This document shows positions 1 through 6,811 of a DNA stretch of 25,768 nt, piece by piece; positions within the stretch are counted from its first letter, which is position 1, and the number at the start of each line of letters is the position of its first letter. The notes under the pieces are model-generated. The model saw only the letters and a program-made list of their open reading frames with translations, was not told the DNA's origin and did no database searches. Source of the DNA: CAZOMR01 sp964580655 (GTDB lineage Bacteria > RBG-13-61-14 > CAZOMR01); contig CAZOMR010000015.1 of NCBI GenBank assembly GCA_964580655.1, forward strand, positions 1 through 25,768. The letters run 5' to 3'. Position numbers and translations under genes: made by a program.

Positions 1-32
1 GCTTGCGGAATCGCTGTGCCATGGCAGAGTGA

Positions 33-61
33 TTGACTGTAAATGATTCGGGCCTTATAAT
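33..61 (+). promoter_or_regulatory. sigma70-type promoter of trxB
   Basis: TTGACT at 33-38 and a perfect TATAAT at 56-61 are separated by 17 bases. Transcription would begin near position 68, giving a leader of about 16 bases that carries the GGAGGG ribosome binding site at 70-75. The in-frame TTG at 33 is therefore the -35 box rather than a start codon, which fixes the trxB start at 84. Confidence 0.8.
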
Positions 62-83
62 CTTAGGTAGGAGGGATAAAAAT

Positions 84-1022
84 ATGGTTGATAATAAGAG
101 GTATCAGGTAATAATTATTGGTGCCGGGCCTGCTGGTTTGACCGCCTCGATCTATGCCAGGCGTGCGGGTCTGTCCTGCCTGGTGATAGAGCGGGGAGTG
201 GCCGGAGGCAATATGTTTGTCGGGGGCTGGATTGAGAACTACCCTGGTTTTCCAGAGGGCATTTCTGGCTCGGAACTTTCTCAGCGCATGGATGATCAGG
301 CAAAGAGACTGGGCGTGGAATTCATTCAGACAACGGTGAATGGGCTGGGTATCAAGGACAAGGTTAAAGAGGTGAATACGGATAAGGGGGCTATTGAGGC
401 ATCGGCTGTTATAGTGGCCACAGGGTGTCAGTATAGAAAACTGGGAGTTCCGGGGGAGGGCAGGCTGATCGGAGGCGGGGTTTCATATTGTGCCACGTGC
501 GACGGGAACTTTTTCCGGAATCAGCGAGTGGCGGTTATTGGCGGAGGGAATGCCGCGGTTCAGTCTGCGCTCTACCTTGGCAAGCTGGCGAGCGAGGTAT
601 ATATCATTCACCGCCGCGACCAGCTCCGCGCAGTCAAGGCACTCCAGGAAATGGCGTTTAAGAGCCCGAACATACACATGGTCTGGGATACCGTTGCCGA
701 GGCCATCGAGGGACAAAAGCAGGTGGAGAAGCTCAAGCTCTTGAACAAGAAGACCGGCGAGCCTTCAGAATTGGCTGTTGAGGGGGTTTTTATCTATGTG
801 GGCATAAAGCCGAATATTGAGTTTCTCAAAGGGCTTTTGGACCTGACCGAGGATGGCTATATCCGGGCGGGCGAGGACACGCGCACCTCTGTCCCGGGAG
901 TCTTCGCGGCAGGAGATGTCCGGGGAAAGCCTGCCCTCCAGATCGTTACCGCAGTGGGCGACGGGTGTAGTGCGGCCGGGGCTGTTGAGGAATACCTGCT
1001 TGAGATAGAAGCGACCCCCTGA
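84..1022 (+). CDS. trxB: thioredoxin reductase (TrxB)
   Basis: FAD- and NADPH-dependent reductase that passes electrons to thioredoxin in the cytoplasm. The 312-residue length is normal for the low-molecular-weight family. Seen: an FAD-binding GAGPAG motif at residues 13-18, the redox-active CATC at 136-139 followed by DGNFF, an NADPH-site GGGNAA, the HRRDQLRA motif, and a C-terminal FAD motif (GDVRGKPALQIVTAVGDG). The ATG at 84 follows a GGAGGG ribosome binding site by 8 bases and lies just downstream of a strong promoter. The frame is open upstream to a TTG at 33, but that lies inside the -35 element. prmA begins 4 bases after the stop, so the two are probably co-transcribed. The CATC site and family fit are clear; no thioredoxin gene is visible in the window. 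Confidence 0.95.
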   Translation: MVDNKRYQVIIIGAGPAGLTASIYARRAGLSCLVIERGVAGGNMFVGGWIENYPGFPEGISGSELSQRMDDQAKRLGVEFIQTTVNGLGIKDKVKEVNTDKGAIEASAVIVATGCQYRKLGVPGEGRLIGGGVSYCATCDGNFFRNQRVAVIGGGNAAVQSALYLGKLASEVYIIHRRDQLRAVKALQEMAFKSPNIHMVWDTVAEAIEGQKQVEKLKLLNKKTGEPSELAVEGVFIYVGIKPNIEFLKGLLDLTEDGYIRAGEDTRTSVPGVFAAGDVRGKPALQIVTAVGDGCSAAGAVEEYLLEIEATP

Positions 1023-1026
1023 ATCC

Positions 1027-2010
1027 ATGACCAGGATGGCAGAGAAGAATTTTTCTTCGCCGCGGCAAGAGGCTGAGTGGCTCCAGCTATGCCTGTCCGG
1101 GCCAGTGCCTGCCCTGGACGCCTTTTCTGACTTTATCTGCGGCTTGGGCGCGGCTGGCTCGATCTTCTCGGAAGACCCTGAAAAACGGAAAGATATAGAG
1201 GTCATTACATTATTTATTCCCAAAGACAGGAACCTGCAAGCGAGCCTGGAAAAGATACAGGCATTCCTCAAGAGTCTGCGCGAGCTGTGGCCCAGTGGCT
1301 CATTAGGTGAGCTTGAGACCAGGGAATTCATTGAAAAGGACTGGCTTCGCGAATGGAGAAAATCTCTCAAAGCCTCCCAGGTAACCTCCCGCATCTGGAT
1401 AGTGCCCACCTGGTTCGAAGAAGGATCTGGAGTACCCGAACCACCGAAAGAGGCAGAGCAAAAAGGAATGTCCGAAGGATATGGAGAAATAGTCATCAAG
1501 CTGGACCCTGGCATGGCATTTGGCACCGGGATTCATGCCACGACTAGGCGATGCCTGGATCTGGTTGAGTTCCTGGTGCCTTTAACCTGCAACTCTGTCC
1601 TTGATGTCGGCACCGGAACAGGTATCCTGGCAATGGCCGCGGCAAGGCTCGGGGCCAGCAGGGTTGTTGCCATAGATGTGGACCCGGAAGCGGTCAGGAC
1701 AGCGGATGAGAATCTTAAACTAAACCGGCTTTCATCCAGGGTCAGGCTGAAGAGAATGAGGGCGGACACAGGCATAAGGCCAGGGTGGAAAAAGTTTGAC
1801 CTGATCATAGCCAACCTGTTTTTACGGGAGCTAACCCGGATTCTAGATTTTTTCCATAACCTCCTGCAAAATAAAGCAAAACTTGTCTTGGCTGGCATTC
1901 TTAAAGACCAGGAAGAAGACTTGCTCTATGTTTATCTCAATCAGGGTTTCATCCTGAAAGGCCGCTTTGAGGATCAAGCCTGGATAACCCTGCTTATGGA
2001 GAAGGTCTGA
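1027..2010 (+). CDS. prmA: ribosomal protein L11 methyltransferase (PrmA)
   Basis: SAM-dependent enzyme expected to methylate ribosomal protein L11. The protein is 327 residues. Seen: the PrmA-type segment LDPGMAFGTGIHATT at about 159-173, SAM motif I VLDVGTGTG at 191-199, an acidic loop AIDVDPEA, and IIANLFLREL in place of the usual motif IV region. The start at 1027 has no clear ribosome binding site; ATG 1036, three codons later, is an alternative. Oddity: between the conserved VPTW and the IVIKLDPG strand lies a spacer at residues 130-154 that is longer than I know for PrmA. It contains two copies of a dispersed 18-base repeat, read as EEGSGV and SEGYGE. A third copy of the repeat overlaps the stop codon. 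rsmE follows after 14 bases, a common pairing of RNA and ribosome methylation genes. Confidence 0.92.
   Translation: MTRMAEKNFSSPRQEAEWLQLCLSGPVPALDAFSDFICGLGAAGSIFSEDPEKRKDIEVITLFIPKDRNLQASLEKIQAFLKSLRELWPSGSLGELETREFIEKDWLREWRKSLKASQVTSRIWIVPTWFEEGSGVPEPPKEAEQKGMSEGYGEIVIKLDPGMAFGTGIHATTRRCLDLVEFLVPLTCNSVLDVGTGTGILAMAAARLGASRVVAIDVDPEAVRTADENLKLNRLSSRVRLKRMRADTGIRPGWKKFDLIIANLFLRELTRILDFFHNLLQNKAKLVLAGILKDQEEDLLYVYLNQGFILKGRFEDQAWITLLMEKV
1418..1435 (+). repeat. 18-base SEGSGG repeat, diverged copy 1
   Basis: This is a partial copy of the dispersed sequence TCCGAAGGATCYGGAGGA. The block GAAGGATCTGGAG at 1420-1432 is identical to the consensus and both ends have decayed. It is read in the same codon phase as the other coding copies (GGA TCT GGA, Gly-Ser-Gly) inside the extended PrmA linker. 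Confidence 0.7.
1471..1488 (+). repeat. 18-base SEGSGG repeat, diverged copy 2
   Basis: TCCGAAGGATATGGAGAA matches the consensus at 16 of 18 positions and begins exactly on a codon, giving SEGYGE at PrmA residues 149-154. It sits 53 bases after the first copy in the same gene. Confidence 0.8.
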
Positions 2011-2023
2011 AGGATCCGGGGAA
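2006..2023 (+). repeat. 18-base SEGSGG repeat, intergenic copy
   Basis: TCTGAAGGATCCGGGGAA matches TCCGAAGGATCCGGAGGA at 15 of 18 positions. The TGA at 2008-2010 inside it is the prmA stop codon, and its GGGGAA end forms the ribosome binding site for rsmE (ATG at 2025). It is the only copy not translated as SEGSGG. Confidence 0.65.
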
Positions 2024-2024
2024 G

Positions 2025-2804
2025 ATGACCGAGCCCAGACACAGGATTTTTCTCAAGGCCAGCCGGGTTCATATTTCCGAAGGATCTGGAGGAGATAAAG
2101 ATTCAGCATGGGCTGATATAGACCCGGACAATGTTCATCACCTCCGGCATGTGCTGAGACTCGGACCGGGCGCAATGATCAGGATATTTGACGGGTCCGG
2201 CAGTGAATACGAGGCCCGGATAGTTGACTCAAAGCCCAGGCGCATGACCGCCCGGATATTAGGCTCAATCAAGCCGGAAACCGAGTCCCCGCTCCGCATC
2301 ACCCTGGCCCAGGCCCTGATCAAGGAAGACAACTTTGACCGGATACTCACATCATGCACCGAGCTGGGGTGTGCATGCTTTATCCCGCTTATCACCAGAC
2401 GCACTGTGGTCAAGACCAGGAAGGCCGACCTTACCGGCAAAATGAGACGGTGGGATAAAATTCTTGAGAGGGCCGCGGCACAAAGCGGCAGAGTCAAGGT
2501 GCCGGAGATTGATGCCCCGAGGAACCTGGCTGAGTTTCTTGCAGAAGATCGGCCAGGTTTGAAGCTCATACTTTCTCCGAAAAAAGGAGAATCCGGGATC
2601 AGCAGGATTTTCGATGAAAAGGAAAGAATAAAGGAATTGGTGATTATCTCCGGCCCTGAGGGAGGGCTTGAGGATGACGAGGAAAGACTTGCCATTGATT
2701 CAGGCTATCATGCGATCAGCCTCGGACCGAGAATCCTCCGTGCCGAAACCGCAGGCGCCGCGGCGATAGCTTTGATCCAATACCTGATCGGGGATGTGGA
2801 TTAG
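2025..2804 (+). CDS. rsmE: 16S rRNA m3U1498 methyltransferase (RsmE)
   Basis: SPOUT-family enzyme expected to methylate U1498 of 16S rRNA using SAM. The 259 residues include an N-terminal PUA-like part with VHHLRHVLRLGPG at about 37-49 and a C-terminal trefoil knot with SGPEGGL and SLGPRILRAETAGAAA, the family hallmarks. The start at 2025 has GGGGAAG directly upstream and 14 bases separate it from prmA. Oddity: between the N-terminal strand (FLKASRVHI) and VHHLRHVLR lies an extra stretch with SEGSGG at residues 18-23, encoded by a near-perfect copy of the dispersed 18-base repeat. This is a poorly conserved loop region, so the enzyme should still be active. Confidence 0.93.
   Translation: MTEPRHRIFLKASRVHISEGSGGDKDSAWADIDPDNVHHLRHVLRLGPGAMIRIFDGSGSEYEARIVDSKPRRMTARILGSIKPETESPLRITLAQALIKEDNFDRILTSCTELGCACFIPLITRRTVVKTRKADLTGKMRRWDKILERAAAQSGRVKVPEIDAPRNLAEFLAEDRPGLKLILSPKKGESGISRIFDEKERIKELVIISGPEGGLEDDEERLAIDSGYHAISLGPRILRAETAGAAAIALIQYLIGDVD
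2076..2093 (+). repeat. 18-base SEGSGG repeat in rsmE
   Basis: TCCGAAGGATCTGGAGGA, in frame as SEGSGG. It differs from the copies at 13065 and 14169 by one synonymous base (TCT instead of TCC for Ser). Bases on either side show no similarity to the flanks of the other copies, so the repeat ends sharply at 18 bases. Confidence 0.9.
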
Positions 2805-2865
2805 TCTCTTACAGATGATATTTTGATCTTGGTGTTCTGGTGGTTAAATGAATAAAGGGATCATT

Positions 2866-5181
2866 ATGGAAGAGTTCATCAGTAACCTGCCTTTTTTCAA
2901 GGGCTTTGATCGAGAGAATCTTTCCCGTCTGATCGCGGAGTCTCAAGAGGAGAGCTATGCCTCAGGCGAGGTGATCGTTGAGTTCGGGCAACCCGGAAGA
3001 TTTATCGGGATAATGCTCAATGGCCGGGCCCAGGTTGTTGTGGATGATCCTGACAAGGGAAGGATCAGGCTGGGCTGGCTTAATCAACGCGACTTTTTCG
3101 GCGAGATGGCCTTGATGACCGGTGAGCCTGCCAGCGCTTATGTTATCGCGGATGAGCCCTGCAAAGTGCTTCTGGTTCCGCTGGAGGTCTTTGCGGCACA
3201 TCTTGCGACCGATCCGGATGCGGTTCGGCTTATTGCAAAGACTATCACGGAGGGAATTCGGAGCCGGGACCAGGATGAGGATGAGCAATGCAGGGTGAAA
3301 GATTCCTGGACGCGGCATCCGGACCCATACGGTCTCAATCTTCAAACCTCAAGGCCAATAAAACTTCTGGTGATAAACTGCGGAAGCTCCTCGCTGAAGT
3401 ATAAATTCTTTGATACCGATAATCCTGAAAACAATGCTCGCGGCCTGATTGAGAGGATCGGGGAGCAAGGAACCCGGCATCAGTATATCTCGGAAAAGGG
3501 AAAGCTCGGTCTTGAGCTTGAAAAAGGAGACCATGGCTCAGCCTTTGAGTCAATGGTCAATCTTCTTACTGATCCGGAACATGGTGTGATCAAGGACCTT
3601 GGCGAGATATGCGTGGTCGCTCACCGGGTGGTTCACGGGGGCGACAGGTATCACCAGGCCATACTGGTTACGGAAAAAATTCTGGATGAAATATCGGAGC
3701 TGTCGCATCTGGCACCTCTGCACAACCCGGTCAATGTGATGGGCATCAAGGAGAGCATGAGGGTCATTCCAGATACACGCCAGGTGGCCGTGTTTGATAC
3801 GGCTTTTCATCATAATATGCCGACACATGCCCGTGTTTACGGCCTGCCTTTTGAGTATTACCATGACCATGGCATACGGCGCTATGGTTTTCACGGGACC
3901 TCGCATCAGTATGTAGCGCTCAGGGCCGCGGAGTTCTTGAAAAAGCCTTTCTCGGACTTGAAGCTCATCACCTGCCACCTGGGGAACGGCGCCTCTATCT
4001 GCGCCATTGACCACGGTCAATCCGTGGACACGAGCATGGGCATGACTCCTACCGAGGGCCTGCTGATGGGCACTCGCTCCGGAGACCTTGACCCCGCAAT
4101 TATCCTCTACATCCAGCGGAACATCGGTCTTTCAGCGGAAGAGACTGATGACCTTCTCAACCGGCAGAGCGGCCTGAAAGGAGTCTCCGGCATATCAAAC
4201 GACCTCCGGGAAATTGAGAGCGCGGCAGGGAAGGGCGACCCACGGGCTTTGCTTGCAAAACAGCTCTTCTGCTATCGGCTCAAGAAATATATCGGTTCAT
4301 ATGCATCGGCCATGGGAGGGCTGGATGCACTGATCTTCACAGGAGGCATCGGCGAGGGAAGCGCAGGCGTGAGAGCAAGGGCCTGCCAGGATATGGATTA
4401 TATGGGAATATTACTTCACGAGAGCAAAAACCGGACTGCGGCTCCTCTGAGCGGAGAGATAAAGGACATCTCGGATGAGGATTCACATGTTAAGGTCCTG
4501 ATTGTTCCCACGGACGAGGAGAGGATGATAGCGCGTGAGGCCATACGGACTCTTGCTTTCCGGGACCTGGCTGAGTCTGTGATGAGGAACTGGGATGACA
4601 TGCCCATTCCCATTGATGTGTCCGGGCATCATGTGCACCTCTGTCGGGCTGATGCTGATATGCTCTTTGGCTCCGGATATGAACTGACCTTTCAATCATG
4701 GCTGTCCCAGCCCGGACAATTTGTCTGCAATGAGACCGTGAACCTGGTTGGACCAAAAGGCAGGGTGGAGGGGGTTAGCATCTTCGGGCCTTTGAGAAAG
4801 CAGAGCCAGGTGGAGCTCTCGATTATAGAGGGGTTCAAGCTCGGCATTGACCCACCGGTCAGGCCCTCTGGCCAGCTTGACAGGACTCCCGGCATAACCA
4901 TGGAAGGCCACGCAGGAAAGCTGATAATACCACAGGGTGTGATCCGGCCCCTGTCACATATTCACATGAGTCCGGAAGATGCGCTTTTACTCGGTCTGAG
5001 AGATAGCGACATGGTAAGGATCAGGGTAGAAGGAAAACGATCCTTGATCTTAGATGATGTCATGGTCAGGCTCAATCCGGATTTCAAATTGAACATGCAC
5101 CTGGATAGGGACGAGGCAAACGCGGCTGAAATAAAGACCGGCATGACAGCAGTGATCCAGGCAATACTTGATCGAAGATAA
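2866..5181 (+). CDS. cNMP-binding-like domain / acetate kinase / PduL phosphotransacylase fusion
   Basis: Three domains in one reading frame; residues are numbered from ATG 2848. Residues 8-150 form a cyclic-nucleotide-binding (Crp-type) beta-barrel with FGEMALMTGEPASA. Residues 171-572 are a full acetate kinase: INCGSSSLK (N177, S180), HRVVHGG (R260), LHNP (H292), FDTAFH (D317), YGFHGTSH (H349), HLGNGAS (H377), GTRSGDLDP (R410), FTGGIGE and PTDEE. Residues 583-777 are a PduL-type phosphotransacylase with metal-ligand motifs HVHL (H595, H597), GPLRKQSQVE (R650, E656), SHIHMSP (H704, H706) and MHLDRDEANA (H751). Together the catalytic domains would convert acetyl- or propionyl-CoA plus phosphate and ADP to the acid plus ATP, or the reverse, in the cytoplasm. 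ATG 2866 (residue 7) is preferred to ATG 2848 because AAAGGGA precedes it. The conserved arginine of the nucleotide pocket is Ala95, so the ligand is uncertain. Confidence 0.92.
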   Translation: MEEFISNLPFFKGFDRENLSRLIAESQEESYASGEVIVEFGQPGRFIGIMLNGRAQVVVDDPDKGRIRLGWLNQRDFFGEMALMTGEPASAYVIADEPCKVLLVPLEVFAAHLATDPDAVRLIAKTITEGIRSRDQDEDEQCRVKDSWTRHPDPYGLNLQTSRPIKLLVINCGSSSLKYKFFDTDNPENNARGLIERIGEQGTRHQYISEKGKLGLELEKGDHGSAFESMVNLLTDPEHGVIKDLGEICVVAHRVVHGGDRYHQAILVTEKILDEISELSHLAPLHNPVNVMGIKESMRVIPDTRQVAVFDTAFHHNMPTHARVYGLPFEYYHDHGIRRYGFHGTSHQYVALRAAEFLKKPFSDLKLITCHLGNGASICAIDHGQSVDTSMGMTPTEGLLMGTRSGDLDPAIILYIQRNIGLSAEETDDLLNRQSGLKGVSGISNDLREIESAAGKGDPRALLAKQLFCYRLKKYIGSYASAMGGLDALIFTGGIGEGSAGVRARACQDMDYMGILLHESKNRTAAPLSGEIKDISDEDSHVKVLIVPTDEERMIAREAIRTLAFRDLAESVMRNWDDMPIPIDVSGHHVHLCRADADMLFGSGYELTFQSWLSQPGQFVCNETVNLVGPKGRVEGVSIFGPLRKQSQVELSIIEGFKLGIDPPVRPSGQLDRTPGITMEGHAGKLIIPQGVIRPLSHIHMSPEDALLLGLRDSDMVRIRVEGKRSLILDDVMVRLNPDFKLNMHLDRDEANAAEIKTGMTAVIQAILDRR

Positions 5182-5259
5182 CCTAACCAGGCCTTGATCA
5201 AACCCGGATGATGCAGGTGTGCTGAATTGAATTTCATATATGATAATGTCCTTGGAGAT

Positions 5260-5288
5260 TTGACTTGTTTCAGTGATTCCTATATAAA
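5260..5288 (+). promoter_or_regulatory. sigma70-type promoter for the lipoprotein gene
   Basis: TTGACT at 5260-5265 and TATAAA at 5283-5288 are 17 bases apart in the 149-base gap after the kinase fusion gene. The start site would be near 5295, leaving a leader of about 36 bases with AGAGGGA before ATG 5331. Confidence 0.75.
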
Positions 5289-5330
5289 GAGAGCATCAAG
5301 TATTTTCTTGTATCAAGAGAGGGATGTCCG

Positions 5331-5996
5331 ATGCAAAAGAGATTTTTTATCGGGATAGTGACAATGGTCTTGATTCTTCTTCTTTTTGGTTGCCGGAGTT
5401 CCCGGGAAGACAAGGAAGAGCTTATCCAGATGCAGATACAGCTTCTGGAAGAGCAGGTCAAGGCACTGGATGAGCACCAGGAGAGCATGAAGAAATCCCT
5501 CCACTCCATCCAGCTTGAACTGGACCAGATGGAAAACGAGGTAAACAGGATCGAGCCGCGCATTTATGCAAGCCGATCATCGCTGTCCGCTCTAAAGGAA
5601 CTCACCTCTGGCATAGAACGCGAGAGCGACTTTATCTGGACCATGCGTAACCTTTCTGTCAGCACATATGTTGTGCTCTGGCTATTGGTGCTCTGGTTAT
5701 TTTATCGCTTTTATAAACAGGGCCAGGACAAAGAGACACGTGCTGTCCAAACACAGGTCCAGCCTGTTACTCCTCAAGCCCCTGCACCTCCTGCAAGTTC
5801 AGCGCCGATGGAACCCGCCACCTCCAGGCCGACTAAGAAAAAGGTTCCAGACACCAGGGCCAAAGAGCGAAACAGGGTCAGGGAAAAAGGATGCAAGGTC
5901 AAGGGATGTCCCAACAAACACAGGAGCAAGGGCTTCTGCAACAAGCACTATCAGCAGTGGCGTAGAGGAACTCTTACCGAGCCGATAAAGGAATGA
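5331..5996 (+). CDS. lipoprotein-like membrane protein with coiled coil and C-terminal Cys/His cluster
   Basis: I do not recognise the whole protein (221 residues). It starts with a basic tip and hydrophobic stretch ending in LLLFGC (C21), a plausible though imperfect lipobox. Residues 26-75 are a charged heptad-like coiled coil. Residues 111-127 form a second membrane helix (TYVVLWLLVLWLFYRFY). A Pro/Ala/Gln-rich linker at 140-165 and a basic stretch follow. The end is a compact cluster C188-x4-C193-x9-C203-x2-H206 followed by YQQWRRG, resembling small zinc-binding modules attached to phage and HNH-type proteins. If the lipid anchor is right, the coiled coil is periplasmic and the Cys/His tail cytoplasmic; that topology is inference. 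AGAGGGA precedes the ATG. The next gene starts 3 bases after the stop, so both probably act together. Confidence 0.75.
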   Translation: MQKRFFIGIVTMVLILLLFGCRSSREDKEELIQMQIQLLEEQVKALDEHQESMKKSLHSIQLELDQMENEVNRIEPRIYASRSSLSALKELTSGIERESDFIWTMRNLSVSTYVVLWLLVLWLFYRFYKQGQDKETRAVQTQVQPVTPQAPAPPASSAPMEPATSRPTKKKVPDTRAKERNRVREKGCKVKGCPNKHRSKGFCNKHYQQWRRGTLTEPIKE

Positions 5997-5999
5997 GCC

Positions 6000-6716
6000 G
6001 TGGCAGACCGCCGCAAGCTGGGACAAATCCTCGTTGATGCCGGTGCAATCACACCAGGGCAGTTGAAGGAAGCTTTAGAGGATCAAAAGCGCTACGGGGG
6101 CCGGCTCGGAACCATGCTCCTGGAAAGGCGCCACATTGATGAGAAAACCTTTTTCAGGGCCTTGTCTTCACAGCTCAATATCCCGGCATTGGATTTCACT
6201 AAAAGCACTATCCCCGAGGCGGTTATCAAATTAGTGCCAAAGGATCTGACCGAAAAATACCAGGTCTTTCCAGTCGCCACGCGTCGCACCATGAGCGGGA
6301 ACATCATTGTGCTCGCAATGGCTGACCCGACCAATGTCGAGGCGCAGGATGAAATAAGATTTCGCACAGGATACAAGGTCGAACCCTGTCTGGCACTGGA
6401 GTCCACCATCCGGCAGGTGCTCCGGGAATACTGGTATGAGCAAGACGGGAAAGGTGCTTACAGGTATCAGCCCGATGTAGACCTGGGCACCGGCAAGGCC
6501 GAGGAAGAAAGCGTGGAGATCATCCGCGATTCCTCTCAATATGGCGTGGCCTCGCCCCCGATCACGACCGAGAGCGACATGGAAATCCAGCCGGAAACCA
6601 CGGCGCAACCTGATGCACCTCAACTCACCCGGGAGCTTAAAGCCCTGCTCCGACTCCTTGCCAAAAAGGGCATTATCAGCCCAAAAGAATACCTCGATGA
6701 ATTCAATGAGACCTAG
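6000..6716 (+). CDS. stand-alone MshEN / GspE N-terminal domain protein
   Basis: 238 residues with a GTG start 3 bases after the preceding stop. The N-terminal half matches the regulatory domain found at the front of type II secretion and type IV pilus ATPases (GspE, PilB, MshE): KLGQILVDAGAITPGQLKEA, then RLGTMLLERRHIDE, then a second lobe with FPVATRR, LAMADPTNVEAQDEIRFRTG and an LxSTIRQVLREYW ending. No ATPase domain follows; the tail is a variable linker ending in LLRLLAKKGIISPKEYLDEF. In MshE this type of domain binds cyclic di-GMP. Here the first half keeps the LG..L...G pattern, but the second repeat has ERRHI, lacking the glycine. Family assignment is firm; ligand binding is inference. 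It may be a soluble partner of the membrane protein encoded just upstream. Confidence 0.8.
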   Translation: MADRRKLGQILVDAGAITPGQLKEALEDQKRYGGRLGTMLLERRHIDEKTFFRALSSQLNIPALDFTKSTIPEAVIKLVPKDLTEKYQVFPVATRRTMSGNIIVLAMADPTNVEAQDEIRFRTGYKVEPCLALESTIRQVLREYWYEQDGKGAYRYQPDVDLGTGKAEEESVEIIRDSSQYGVASPPITTESDMEIQPETTAQPDAPQLTRELKALLRLLAKKGIISPKEYLDEFNET

Positions 6717-6811
6717 ATCCTCTCACTTTCGCCTCCCGCCCGGACCGCTTTATATGGGGCCGGGTGATCCTTGACAGATGCAAGGCATGAACCAGGACCG
6801 GGTTTGCAAAA

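Noticed and set aside
33..83. Upstream extension of trxB to TTG 33
   Set aside because: The TTG is the -35 box of a good promoter, and the conserved N-terminus and ribosome binding site point to ATG 84.
6736..6770. GC-rich hairpin after the MshEN gene as a terminator
   Set aside because: CCCGG and CCGGG can pair, but there is no T-tract and the stem is short.
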